Under the pieces are notes generated by a model, which did no database searches, had not been told where the DNA came from, and was given only the letters and a program-made list of their open reading frames with translations. 64,000 bases of DNA from Arthrobacter sp. MYb229 (GTDB taxonomy: Bacteria; Actinomycetota; Actinomycetes; Actinomycetales; Micrococcaceae), in contig NZ_PCPS01000003.1 in NCBI RefSeq assembly GCF_002975405.1, positions 369,939 through 433,938 on the forward strand. The letters are read 5' to 3'. Of this stretch, positions 53,893 through 64,000 are shown one piece after another. The position numbers were made by a program, and so were the translations under genes. Position 1 is the first letter of the stretch. Each line of letters opens with the position of its first letter.

Positions 53893-55092
53893 ATGCAACG
53901 GCATATGGCCAAACCCGGAGCCGGCCTGCTGCTGGTACTCCTCGCAGCGGTGGGCATTGCACCGCTGTTCACCTACGGGTTGAGCGCGACCAGTGACCTT
54001 GTCATCCGCGACCTGCACATCAGCGAGGCGCAGTTCGGTTTGCTGGCTACCGTATGCTTCGGCTGCGCGGCTGTCGGCAACGCCGCCTTCAGCTCCTTCG
54101 CGGACCGGCAAAAAGACACCACCCTGTTCATCATCATCTTCGGCCTGGCCGCGGCCGCGCTGGCGCTCGTTGCGCTTCCCGGCGGATACGCGGTATTGCT
54201 GATCGCCGCGATGCTCGCCGGATTCGCCCAGTCATTCCCGAATGGGGTCACCAACCGGGTGCTGGTCCAACGCGTGCCCGGTGCCCAGCGCATCACCTGG
54301 ACCGGGGTCAAGCAATCCGGGGTGCAGGTCAGCCAGCTGGTAGGCAGCTTGGGGTTCCCGCTGTTGGCAGCCTGGGTGGGTTGGCGCGGCGCCTCGCTGG
54401 CCGGCGCGGTGCTGGCAGGGGTGCTCGGTGTGCTCGCGGTGAAGCTGCTCAACGCCACCGCCATGCTGCCGGCCGCCCCGAGCGTCAAGCGGGAGAACTC
54501 GGCAGCCGCTACCGGCCCGTCCACCCGTTTCATCGTCGTCACGCTGACCGTCTTCGGCTTCGTCAACGGCTTGGGGGTGCAGGCGACGAACGTGTACCTT
54601 CCGCTCTTCGCGGTGCGCGAGTTGGACTTTTCACTGCTGCTGGGCGGACTGACCGCCGCGGTGGCCGGCGCCTTCGGGGTCAGCGCCCGCATCGGCTGGG
54701 GCGCGCTGATGGGACGCGGGGTCTCCGCGCCGAAACTGCTGCTCACCCTGGCGCTGCTGGCTACCACCGGAGGACTGACATTTTGGCAAGCGCAGGTTCA
54801 GCACTCGGCCTGGTTGCTGTGGCTGGCGGTGATCCTGCACGGTGCGGCGGCGCTGGGCGTCTCGGTGGTGCTGATGGCGGCATTGCTGCGCGCAGTTCCC
54901 GCGGCTTCCCTGGGCAGTGCCACCGGCATCGTCTCGGCCGGCCAATTCGCCGGATTCACCTTTGGCCCATTGCTGATGGGCGCGCTGATCTCCTCCCCTG
55001 GCGGCTTCACCGCCGGGTGGATTGCGGTCATCGGAATTTACCTGTGCTGCGTGCTCTTGGGGCTGTATCTGGTCTTCCGAAAGCGTGCCTAA
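53893..55092 (+). CDS. MFS transporter
   Basis: A 399-aa major facilitator with twelve hydrophobic segments (GLLATVCFGCAAVGNAAFSSFADR in the first half, GFVNGLGVQATNVYLPLFAV in the second). A GGGAG site lies just before ATG 53893; the frame opens farther upstream over the acetyltransferase promoter. The AraC regulator starts immediately after its stop, so it probably controls this carrier. Confidence 0.88.
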   Translation: MQRHMAKPGAGLLLVLLAAVGIAPLFTYGLSATSDLVIRDLHISEAQFGLLATVCFGCAAVGNAAFSSFADRQKDTTLFIIIFGLAAAALALVALPGGYAVLLIAAMLAGFAQSFPNGVTNRVLVQRVPGAQRITWTGVKQSGVQVSQLVGSLGFPLLAAWVGWRGASLAGAVLAGVLGVLAVKLLNATAMLPAAPSVKRENSAAATGPSTRFIVVTLTVFGFVNGLGVQATNVYLPLFAVRELDFSLLLGGLTAAVAGAFGVSARIGWGALMGRGVSAPKLLLTLALLATTGGLTFWQAQVQHSAWLLWLAVILHGAAALGVSVVLMAALLRAVPAASLGSATGIVSAGQFAGFTFGPLLMGALISSPGGFTAGWIAVIGIYLCCVLLGLYLVFRKRA

Positions 55093-55482
55093 ATGGATTT
55101 GCAGACACTCGCCCACCTGCGCCGGGCCCGCGACCTGATGGACCGCAGGTATGCCGACCCCCTGGACGTGCCGGCCATGGCCGCTCGTGCGCTGATGTCC
55201 CCCGCTCATTTCTCCCGCGAGTTCAAGCGCGCCTATGGCGAAACACCGTATTCCTACCTGCTGACCCGGCGTATCGAGCGGGCCATGCACCTGCTGCGCG
55301 CCGGGGTGTCGGTGACGGATGCCTGCATGCAGGTCGGCTGGAGCTCGCTGGGTTCTTTCAGCAGCCGGTTCACCGAGGTGGTCGGGCAGTCCCCTTCGGC
55401 CTACCGCGAGCGCGAGCATTCGGCGACGGAAGAGATTCCCGCCTGCATCGCCAAGATCCTGCTGCGTCCGCCGCGATTCTGA
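55093..55482 (+). CDS. AraC family transcriptional regulator (DNA-binding domain only)
   Basis: A 129-aa protein that is only the double helix-turn-helix of AraC/XylS (LDVPAMAARALMSPAHFSREFKRAYGETPYSYL, GVSVTDACMQVGWSSLGSFSSRF). It lacks a ligand domain. ATG directly follows the MFS stop (TAAATG), with no room for a separate promoter. Confidence 0.88.
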   Translation: MDLQTLAHLRRARDLMDRRYADPLDVPAMAARALMSPAHFSREFKRAYGETPYSYLLTRRIERAMHLLRAGVSVTDACMQVGWSSLGSFSSRFTEVVGQSPSAYREREHSATEEIPACIAKILLRPPRF

Positions 55483-55529
55483 GCAGTTTTGAAGAAGCCG
55501 GGCAGAAATCCCGCCGCTAGGCTGAAATC

Positions 55530-55937
55530 ATGACAAATATTAGTGTGCAGTATGTTCCCGTGACGGTTCTCGACGTTGATGAGGCGCTGGTTTTCTACCG
55601 TGACGCGCTCGGTTTAGCGGTCGCCTCCGATGTGGCTCACGGTGGGTTCCGATGGGTATCCCTCGCAGTATCGGGTCAGCCCGGGCTGAACTTGGTGCTT
55701 TCCGCTCCGGGCGCGGGGCGCTCCGCAGAAGACGCCGCTGCCCTCGGGGAGCTTATCGCCAAGGGTGCGCTGGGCGGTTTGGTGCTTTCGGTTCCCGACG
55801 TGGATTCGCTCTTCGAATCGCTGAGCGCCAGCGGTGCGGAGGTATTGCAAGAGCCCGTGGACCAGCCGTGGGGGCCACGCGATTGCGCCTTCCGCGATCC
55901 CTCGGGCAATATGGTTCGCATCAACCAGGTTTCCTAG
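55530..55937 (+). CDS. VOC family (glyoxalase-like) protein
   Basis: A 135-aa protein of two beta-alpha-beta-beta-beta modules (VTVLDVDEALVFYRDALGLAVASDV, and the C-terminal WGPRDCAFRDPSGNMVRI). Small VOC proteins include resistance proteins and dioxygenases; the substrate is unknown. It often neighbours AraC regulators and DUF1801 proteins, as here. Confidence 0.87.
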   Translation: MTNISVQYVPVTVLDVDEALVFYRDALGLAVASDVAHGGFRWVSLAVSGQPGLNLVLSAPGAGRSAEDAAALGELIAKGALGGLVLSVPDVDSLFESLSASGAEVLQEPVDQPWGPRDCAFRDPSGNMVRINQVS

Positions 55938-55946
55938 GAGAAAAGC

Positions 55947-56393
55947 ATGCCGGATACAGACCAGTCGGGATTCAGCGCCGCCGAGAAGGCCGCAATCAAG
56001 GAACGCGCGGCCGAGGTAAAGGCTCCGAAGAAGCGCATGACCAAGGCCGAGAAGCAGGAGCAGGCGCGCAAGGATCTTGAAGCGAAGATCGACTCCTTCG
56101 AGGGTACGGACAAGGAACTGGCCCAGCGCCTGCACGAACTCATCACCGCCACCGCGCCGCAACTGGAGCCAAAGCTCTGGTATGGCATGCCCGCCTACGC
56201 GCTCGATGGCAAGGTGCTGTGCTTCATCCAGGATGCGAAGAAGTTCGAGGCCCGCTACCTGACCTTCGGATTCAACGATGTGGCGATGCTCGATGAGGGA
56301 ACGCTGTGGCCCACCTCGTTCGCGATCACCGGGTTGAACGACCAGCAGGCCGCGATGCTCGCCGCGCTGGTGGCGAAGGCCGTCGGAAACTAA
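55947..56393 (+). CDS. DUF1801 domain protein
   Basis: A 148-aa protein. The first 50 residues are charged and probably helical (KKRMTKAEKQEQARKDLEAK); residues 55-145 form a DUF1801/YdhG-like domain (ITATAPQLEPKLWYGMPAYALDGKVLCFI). GGAGAA precedes ATG 55947, 9 nt after the VOC gene, so the two are one transcript that ends at the strong hairpin after it. Confidence 0.85.
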   Translation: MPDTDQSGFSAAEKAAIKERAAEVKAPKKRMTKAEKQEQARKDLEAKIDSFEGTDKELAQRLHELITATAPQLEPKLWYGMPAYALDGKVLCFIQDAKKFEARYLTFGFNDVAMLDEGTLWPTSFAITGLNDQQAAMLAALVAKAVGN

Positions 56394-56400
56394 ATAAAAA

Positions 56401-56450
56401 GCACCGCGGGTGCGGCTTCCGGATTTCTCCGGAAGCCGCACCCGCGGTGC
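56401..56450. terminator. Bidirectional terminator between DUF1801 gene and clpC
   Basis: A perfect 23-bp stem (56401-56423 with 56428-56450) with a 4-nt loop, flanked by AAATAAAAA on the left. Serves the convergent genes on both sides. Confidence 0.9.
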
Positions 56451-56463
56451 TTAATGCTTCGTC

Positions 56464-58977
<2,514 letters not shown>

Positions 58978-59154
58978 CTTCGGCACACTCCTTGCTTACC
59001 AATAATTCGATGCTACGCACCGCGGGGCCACAATGCGCCCTTGTTCGCCATAGGGATAACCCGCAGGGCTAGATGACGGATTATTCGATTGGCAAACCAA
59101 TATCTGTCAGGCAAATTTTATCGTCAATTTATTCGTTCTATCTTCAAGCAAATG

Positions 59155-59181
59155 ATTTTGATTGGTGCACCAAACAAAATC
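59155..59181. promoter_or_regulatory. Inverted repeat between lsr2 and clpC
   Basis: A perfect 12-bp palindrome TTGGTGCACCAA is flanked by GATTTT and AAAATC, giving a 27-nt near-palindrome. It lies about 180 nt upstream of clpC and downstream of the lsr2 terminator, in a position suited to a clpC regulator site. It does not match the CtsR consensus I know. Confidence 0.5.
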
Positions 59182-59204
59182 ATCGTAATCTGCTCGTGAT
59201 ACAA

Positions 59205-59244
59205 GCAAAGGGCCGGAGTACCTTTCGATACTCCGGCCCTTTGC
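59205..59244. terminator. Terminator of lsr2
   Basis: GCAAAGGGCCGGAGTA (59205-59220) pairs perfectly with TACTCCGGCCCTTTGC (59229-59244), 8-nt loop. It lies 26 nt past the lsr2 stop. Confidence 0.85.
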
Positions 59245-59269
59245 TGAGACTAATTCAACACCTAGTGAG

Positions 59270-59590
59270 TTACTTGGCGCGACCCCGGCCACCCTTGCGC
59301 ATAGCAGCGTTATAGGCGTCAACAACATCAGCATTCAAGCGCCCGCGGGCGTTGACCTTAATGTTGTTTTCCTTGGCCCATGCGCGAATTGCAGGAGCCT
59401 CGCTCGCGCTGCTTTGCTTCGCCGAACGCGCAGCTTCGATATATGGCTCCAGGGCCGCACGGAATTCGTCGGCGTGCTCCGAGTTCAAGTCAATCTCGTA
59501 GTGCTGACCAGCAATACTGAACGAAATCGACTCAACCGCTTCGCTGCCATCAATGTCGTCAATCAGGGCAATCTGAACCTGACGTGCCAT
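59270..59590 (-). CDS. lsr2: Nucleoid-associated protein Lsr2
   Basis: A 106-aa xenogeneic silencer that bridges AT-rich DNA. The N-terminal dimerisation domain reads MARQVQIALIDDIDGSEAVE and the C-terminal domain has the AT-hook-like core ARGRLNADVVDAY following IRAWAKENNIKVN. Length fits the family. The promoter at 59662-59691 is strong and AT-rich, which would allow self-silencing. Confidence 0.95.
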   Translation of the reverse strand: MARQVQIALIDDIDGSEAVESISFSIAGQHYEIDLNSEHADEFRAALEPYIEAARSAKQSSASEAPAIRAWAKENNIKVNARGRLNADVVDAYNAAMRKGGRGRAK

Positions 59591-59648
59591 TATTCTTATT
59601 CCTCCATGCGTGGATTTGCTGAACTAAGTCCATAAGAACTCAAAGTTC

Positions 59649-59691
59649 ATTGCAAAAATCAAGTATAGTCAGATTTTGCAATAAATTCGAA
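59649..59691 (-). promoter_or_regulatory. lsr2 promoter with inverted repeat
   Basis: Minus strand: -35 TTCGAA (59686-59691) and -10 TATACT (59662-59667), 18-nt spacing. An inverted repeat ATTGCAAAA...TTTTGCAAT (59649-59682) encloses the -10 box. Confidence 0.6.
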
Positions 59692-59728
59692 CGCATCAAA
59701 CAATTAAGAGGTAATTACTAGGATTATC

Positions 59729-59896
59729 CTAATTTCCGGACGTGCTGGTTTCTGAATTACCATGATGTGCGATTTTAGCTTCGGCTTCGGCCTGGGCTTT
59801 GCGCTCATTCCGATCAGCGTTTGAAATCGCCTTGATCGCGTACCAAAATATGAGCCCCAGCACGATAGTTGGAACAATTGCCTCTACATATGGCAT
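59729..59896 (-). CDS. Small membrane protein downstream of lysS
   Basis: A 55-aa protein on the minus strand. It has a single hydrophobic helix (residues about 6-22, AIVPTIVLGLIFWYAI) and a charged Ala/Glu/Lys tail (NERKAQAEAEAK). GGAGG lies 10 nt before ATG 59896, and the gene begins 5 nt after the lysS stop, so it is translated from the lysS transcript. Function unknown. Confidence 0.72.
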   Translation of the reverse strand: MPYVEAIVPTIVLGLIFWYAIKAISNADRNERKAQAEAEAKIAHHGNSETSTSGN

Positions 59897-59901
59897 GGGA
59901 T

Positions 59902-61416
59902 TTATGCCTCCGGCTTGAGTAATGGGAACAGGATCGTTTCGCGAATTCCTAGGTCGGTGAAGAGCATAACCAGTCGATCGATGCCCAATCCGATACCACC
60001 CATTGGTGGGGCACCGTACTCCAGTGCGCGCAGGAAGTCTTCATCCAGTTGCATTGCCTCCGGGTCGCCACCGGCAGCCAACAACGATTGCTCGGTCAGG
60101 CGCTCACGCTGGATGACTGGGTCGATCAGCTCGGAGAACGCGGTACCGCGCTCCATGCCACCGATGATCAAGTCCCACGCTTCAATGACGCCGGGCTTTG
60201 AACGGTGTGGCCGCGCCAGCGGCTGGGCCAGTGGCGGGTAATCGCAGACGAAGGTCGGGTCGATCAGCTTCGGCTCGACGATCTCGCCGAATAATTCGAT
60301 GACAAGCTTCTGCGCGCTCCACGACGGGTCGATCTTGACTTGGTGCTTTTCGGCGACGCCACGCAATACCTCGGCGTCGGTCTCTGGGGTGATCTCCACG
60401 CCCACGGCTTCGGAGAGGCCCGGGTACACGCTCAACCAGCGCCATTCGCCGTCCAGGTTGATGGTGCCGTTTGCGGTCTCGATGGTGCGACCGGCGCCGA
60501 TGGCATCCGCCGCGTTGAGAATCATCTGCTGCATGCGCTCCGCCATCACGTACTGGTCTGCGTAGGCTTCGTAGCATTCAAGCATGGTAAATTCCGGCGA
60601 GTGCGTGGAGTCCACGCCCTCGTTGCGGAAGATGCGGCCGATTTCGAAGACCCTGTCCACGCCGCCAACCACTGCACGCTTGAGGTACAGCTCCAAGGCG
60701 ATGCGCATGGTCATTTCCTGATCGAAGGCGTTCAGGTGCGTCTTGAATGGGCGGGCCGAGGCTCCACCGTGCACCAGCTGTAGCATCGGGGTCTCTACCT
60801 CGACGTACTCGTGGTCCTCGAGGGTGCTGCGCACCGCACGGATGATCGCCGCGCGCTTGTACACCATTTCGCGGGCTTCGTTGCGAACGATCAGATCCGC
60901 ATAGCGCTGACGCACACGGGTTTCTTCATTCAGGTCTGCGTGCAGCACCGGCAACGGGCGCAGGGCCTTGGAAGCCATTTCGAAGCCATCTGCCATCACC
61001 GACAGTTCGCCGCGACGCGAAGAAATTACCTCGCCGGTCACGAATACGTGGTCACCGAGGTCGACCAGGGACTTCCACTGGGCCAGGCGCTCTTCGCCGA
61101 CATTTGCCAGCGAAAGCATAACCTGCAGGCGGGTGCCGGCGCCCTTCGGGCCGCCCTCCTGCACGGTGGCGAAGCAGAGCTTGCCGGTATTGCGCATAAA
61201 GACGATACGTCCGGCAATGCCGACCTTGACGCCGGTCGCCTGATCTGGCTCGAGCTCCGGGAACTGTTCGCGGACTTGCTGCAGGCTATGAGTGCGTGCC
61301 ACCCCAACCGGGAAGGCTTCCTCGCCGTTTGCCAGCAGGGCGTTGCGCTTATCGATGCGGACCTGACGCTGGTCGTTTGGATCGGTGCTATCTGCGGAAT
61401 TATTTTGGGAAGTCAC
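59902..61416 (-). CDS. lysS: Lysyl-tRNA synthetase LysS
   Basis: A 504-aa class II synthetase (EC 6.1.1.6). It has an N-terminal OB-fold anticodon-binding domain (VGIAGRIVFMRNTGKLCFATVQ), motif 1 (EVETPMLQLVHGGASARPF), motif 2 (FRNEGVDSTHSPEFTMLECY) and motif 3 (GGIGLGIDRLVMLF). Complete. It lacks the fused membrane domain of mycobacterial LysX. Confidence 0.96.
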   Translation of the reverse strand: MTSQNNSADSTDPNDQRQVRIDKRNALLANGEEAFPVGVARTHSLQQVREQFPELEPDQATGVKVGIAGRIVFMRNTGKLCFATVQEGGPKGAGTRLQVMLSLANVGEERLAQWKSLVDLGDHVFVTGEVISSRRGELSVMADGFEMASKALRPLPVLHADLNEETRVRQRYADLIVRNEAREMVYKRAAIIRAVRSTLEDHEYVEVETPMLQLVHGGASARPFKTHLNAFDQEMTMRIALELYLKRAVVGGVDRVFEIGRIFRNEGVDSTHSPEFTMLECYEAYADQYVMAERMQQMILNAADAIGAGRTIETANGTINLDGEWRWLSVYPGLSEAVGVEITPETDAEVLRGVAEKHQVKIDPSWSAQKLVIELFGEIVEPKLIDPTFVCDYPPLAQPLARPHRSKPGVIEAWDLIIGGMERGTAFSELIDPVIQRERLTEQSLLAAGGDPEAMQLDEDFLRALEYGAPPMGGIGLGIDRLVMLFTDLGIRETILFPLLKPEA

Positions 61417-61500
61417 AATAGTCCATTCTACGTGCCATTCTTAGTCATTTGGCAGGATCATGATGCGCCTTACACGGTGATCTGCGCGCCTTAACGAATT

Positions 61501-61530
61501 CAAGGCGCAGAGATTGCTCCCTGCGCCTTG
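61501..61530 (-). terminator. Terminator-like hairpin after the M13 peptidase gene
   Basis: CAAGGCGCAG (61501-61510) and CTGCGCCTTG (61521-61530) form a perfect 10-bp stem, 8 nt past the peptidase stop. No T tract follows. Confidence 0.65.
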
Positions 61531-61537
61531 CCTGGTA

Positions 61538-63502
61538 CTACCAGATGGTCACTCGATCTGCCGGATCAAGCCACATTCCATCGCCCGGCTTGGTGTCAAA
61601 GGCCTCGTGGAAGGCAGTCAGGTTCTTCGGCACCTGATTGCAGCGGAACTCGCCCGGCGCGTGCGGGTCGGTGGTCACACGCACCACTGCCGTCTCCGGC
61701 CGGATCAGCGTGCGCCAGCACTCGGCCCAGGAGTAGAAGAAGCGCTGATCGCCGGTGACACCGTTGATTATCTCGTCCTCTTCGATGCCGCGGGCGGCCA
61801 GCTCAAGCTTGTAGGCCCGGTAGGCGATGCCGAGCCCTCCGAGGTCACCAATGTTTTCCCCGAGCGTCAGTTCCCCGTTCACCTGGTGGTCCGGTGCCTC
61901 GGTGGGGCGCAAAGCGTTGTACTGGTCGACCAGCTTGCCGGTGAGCTGCTCAAAAGCCTCGCGGTCCGCCTCGGTCCACCAGTTGGTCAGCTGGCCGGTT
62001 CCGTCATACTGTGAGCCCTGGTCATCGAACCCATGGCCGATCTCGTGTCCGATGACCGCACCGATCGCCCCGAAGTTCGAGGCGACGTCACGGTCCTTGT
62101 CGAAGAATGGCAAGCGCAAAATGGCAGCTGGGAAGGCGATCTCATTGAGCAGCGGATGATAGTAGGCGTTGACGGTCTGCGGATACATGAACCAGAGTTC
62201 GCGGTCCACCCCGTCATCGATCTTCTTCAGCTCGCGCTTGAATTCAAATTCGTTCGCCGCCGCAAGGTTGGCGATGACGTCCACCGGATCGGTCTCGATT
62301 GAGGAGTAATCGATCCACTCGTTCGGATAGCCGATCTTAGGCCGGAACATCGACAGCTTCTCAAGGGCCTTCTCGATGGTCTCCGCTCCCATCCACGGCA
62401 GATTCGAGATCGATATGCGGTAGGCCTCGATAAGCCGCTCAACCAGTGCGTCCATCGCGTGCTTGGCTTCTTCCGGGAAGTGCTTGGCCACATAGAGCTG
62501 ACCAATATCCTCGCCTACGCCGCCTTCGGTGAAGGAGACGCCGCGCTTCCAGCGTTCCTTCAGCGTTTCCACCCCACCGAGCTTGGCCGAGTAGAAAGAG
62601 AAATTCTCATTGACAAACGCACTGGACAGGTATGGTGCGAAGGAACGCAGCGCCTGAACGGTGAGCCAGTTCTTCCAGCTCTCCAGGGGTTCTGCGCTGA
62701 GCAGTCCGGAGAGCGCTTCGAAGTAGCTTGGCTGCCAAAATACTACCTCGGCAGAGTACTTCGATTCGATCCCGGCGCCCTTCAGCCAGGTGCGCAGGCC
62801 GGGGAACAACTTGAAGACTTCTTCTTCGGTCATGAGGTTATAGCGTGCCTGAGCATCACGGACCTTGACCCGATCCCAGTGATGACTAGCTATCTTGGTC
62901 TCCAACGCAGTCACGGAGGCAGCCGCCTGCGCAGGGTCGGGAATGCCGCCGAGCGCCAGCAGCCGGGTTAGGTGTTCTTCATAGTCGGAGACGGTCTGTG
63001 CGAACTGTTCTTCGCGGTAATAGGACTCATCTGGCAACCCAAGACCGCCCTGCAAGAAGGTCAACAGGTTTCGTTCCGGGTTTCCGGCGTCGTTCATTGC
63101 TCCCGAGGCAAGGAAGCCACTTATGCCCTTGCGATAGAAGGAGCCAGAAAGCTCAAGCAGGGATTCGACATCTGAAACGTTCGAAATTGCCTGCAGGTAT
63201 TCAGCGACCGGATCGGCGCCGCGCTGTTCGATGACTTCTTCGTTCATGAAACTACCGTACAAATCGGCGATACGCTGTGACGGACCCGCTAGTTCTGATC
63301 CGGATTCGTGCGCTTTGACTGCATCTGTAATGATCGCGTGGACCGCGTCTTCAGCGTCGTCGCGAAGCTCCATGAAAGATCCGTAGAGCCCTTGATCGCT
63401 CGGGATGGAAGCCGATTCGAACCACTTTCCGTTCGAATGACGGTAGAGGTCGTCCTGGGGGCGGATGGAATCATCACGATATTTCAGCGCATCTGTCGTC
63501 AA
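61538..63502 (-). CDS. pepO: M13 family zinc metallopeptidase (neprilysin/PepO-like)
   Basis: A 654-aa peptidase. Zinc ligands and catalytic Glu are in VIGHEIGHGFDDQGSQYD (HExxH) and the third ligand in GENIGDLGGL (ExxxD); the C-terminus has PGEFRCNQVPKNLTAFHEAF. There is no signal peptide, so it is probably cytoplasmic. The start is TTG 63502, preceded by GGGAG at 7-nt spacing. The enzyme would degrade small peptides. Confidence 0.93.
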   Translation of the reverse strand: MTTDALKYRDDSIRPQDDLYRHSNGKWFESASIPSDQGLYGSFMELRDDAEDAVHAIITDAVKAHESGSELAGPSQRIADLYGSFMNEEVIEQRGADPVAEYLQAISNVSDVESLLELSGSFYRKGISGFLASGAMNDAGNPERNLLTFLQGGLGLPDESYYREEQFAQTVSDYEEHLTRLLALGGIPDPAQAAASVTALETKIASHHWDRVKVRDAQARYNLMTEEEVFKLFPGLRTWLKGAGIESKYSAEVVFWQPSYFEALSGLLSAEPLESWKNWLTVQALRSFAPYLSSAFVNENFSFYSAKLGGVETLKERWKRGVSFTEGGVGEDIGQLYVAKHFPEEAKHAMDALVERLIEAYRISISNLPWMGAETIEKALEKLSMFRPKIGYPNEWIDYSSIETDPVDVIANLAAANEFEFKRELKKIDDGVDRELWFMYPQTVNAYYHPLLNEIAFPAAILRLPFFDKDRDVASNFGAIGAVIGHEIGHGFDDQGSQYDGTGQLTNWWTEADREAFEQLTGKLVDQYNALRPTEAPDHQVNGELTLGENIGDLGGLGIAYRAYKLELAARGIEEDEIINGVTGDQRFFYSWAECWRTLIRPETAVVRVTTDPHAPGEFRCNQVPKNLTAFHEAFDTKPGDGMWLDPADRVTIW

Positions 63503-63610
63503 CGAGGGGCTCCCTATATAGCGGATCTAGCAGTACCTATTATTCACTGTATCTATTAGATCGCTAGCCCGAAGGACGTCGCTCGTATATGCGCCGAAGG
63601 CTTAAACAGG

Positions 63611-63644
63611 TGAGGCCCCCACACCAACAGGTGCAAGGGCCTCA
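63611..63644 (-). terminator. Terminator of the rRNA operon
   Basis: TGAGGCCC (63611-63618) pairs with GGGCCTCA (63637-63644), with a further short helix in the loop. It lies about 20 nt past the 3' end of the 5S gene on the minus strand. Confidence 0.7.
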
Positions 63645-63664
63645 AACCATCATACTAAGTTAAG

Positions 63665-63782
63665 TCCGGCGGTGACCTACTCTCCCACACCCTCACGAGT
63701 GCAGTACCATCGGCGCAGTGGGCCTTAGCTTCCGGGTTCGGTATGGGACCGGGCGTTTCCCCCACGCTATGACCGCCGTAAC
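63665..63782 (-). rRNA. rrf: 5S ribosomal RNA
   Basis: About 118 nt on the minus strand beginning GTTACGGCGGTCATAGC and ending near CACCGCCGGACT, with the conserved loop phrases CCCATACCGAACCCGGAAG and GGGAGAGTAGG. It is the last gene of an rRNA operon whose 23S gene lies beyond the right edge. Ends may be off by a few bases. Confidence 0.93.
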
Positions 63783-64000
63783 AGTCTCGAAACAACACCT
63801 GATGATCCAGTGCCATTAAGTCTTATGAACCACACCACCAACCCCAACAATCAACATCCCCAACCCACCGAAGTGAATCGAAAACACTGATCATCAAGCT
63901 GATGATCCAGTTAGTGTTACAAGGTTGTTGTCTCGTAACCGTATAGTGAACGCGAGCATCATTGTCTTCAACGATTGCTTTACTGTGTGTTGTAAGTCAT
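63783..64000 (-). other. 23S-5S internal transcribed spacer (partial)
   Basis: The spacer upstream of 5S. AACACTGATCATCA and TGATGATCCAGTTAGTGTT (63883-63918) form an RNase III-type processing stem, and TGATGATCCAG occurs a second time at about 63802-63812. The 23S 3' end is not clearly visible. Confidence 0.6.

Noticed and set aside
54054..55520. A 488-codon plus-strand frame overlapping the MFS and AraC genes
   Set aside because: A second frame of the same strand with Arg/Gly-rich sequence and no family likeness; the MFS and AraC frames are clear.
63783..64000. End of the 23S rRNA gene
   Set aside because: I could not find the conserved 3' end of 23S in this stretch; it is treated as spacer.

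Overview
The window looks like the chromosome of a high-GC Gram-positive actinobacterium, most likely of the Micrococcaceae (Arthrobacter/Glutamicibacter type). The basis is the Lsr2 - ClpC - LysS order, the RadA - DisA and MutY repair genes, menaquinone methylation, PstSCAB with a Streptomyces-like PHO box, frequent GTG/TTG starts, and many genes whose -10 box lies 6-7 nt before the start codon (leaderless transcripts). No phage, insertion sequence, integrase or CRISPR array was seen. The genus is an inference; the window holds no 16S gene.

Layout. 1-4040: peptide/nickel-type ABC importer (binding protein cut by the window edge, permease, a permease-ATPase fusion, second ATPase). 4240-5223: meso-diaminopimelate dehydrogenase. 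5236-10547 (minus): complete urease operon ureABCEFGD, with a UreB that carries an 80-residue C-terminal extension. 11014-20831: an accessory catabolic region. On the minus strand it has two amino-acid-synthesis-family (DUF1185) proteins, an alpha/beta hydrolase, an aldehyde dehydrogenase, a tautomerase and a luciferase-like monooxygenase. A GntR regulator is followed divergently by a SnoaL-flavin reductase fusion and a BCCT betaine carrier. Between them lies about 1.5 kb of decayed DNA holding the start of an NCS1 permease. Together these genes read as a pathway for uptake and flavin-dependent opening of a betaine-like or N-heterocyclic compound; the substrate is not known.

21083-28604: small hypothetical gene, frameshifted pyrimidine-dimer glycosylase, alcohol/aldehyde oxidation set (ALDH - ADH - DUF779) with a GAF-domain regulator, and a DMT exporter divergent from a LysR regulator. 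28842-34403: ArsR - AHSA1 pair, MenG, an ABC-F protein behind a probable transcription attenuator, and small hypothetical genes. 34491-34563: tRNA-Lys. 34880-41868: hypothetical, MFS, DUF47-Pit phosphate uptake, FdhF-like molybdoprotein and FdhD. 41957-46947: XRE/membrane protein pair and pstSCAB. 47164-56393: FUSC protein, radA, disA, mutY, DUF1206, a probable ArgA-type acetyltransferase, MFS/AraC, and VOC and DUF1801 proteins. 56464-63502 (minus): clpC, lsr2, a 55-codon membrane protein gene, lysS and an M13 peptidase. 63665-63782 (minus): 5S rRNA, the 3' end of an rRNA operon that enters from the right.

Regulation visible in the sequence includes the PHO box before pstS, CTTGYAYACAAG-type palindromes around the GntR regulon, a palindrome over the ArsR start codon, three CTTTACA repeats at 17-nt period before the XRE operon, and strong bidirectional terminators. 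Three convergent gene pairs overlap by exactly their stop codons.
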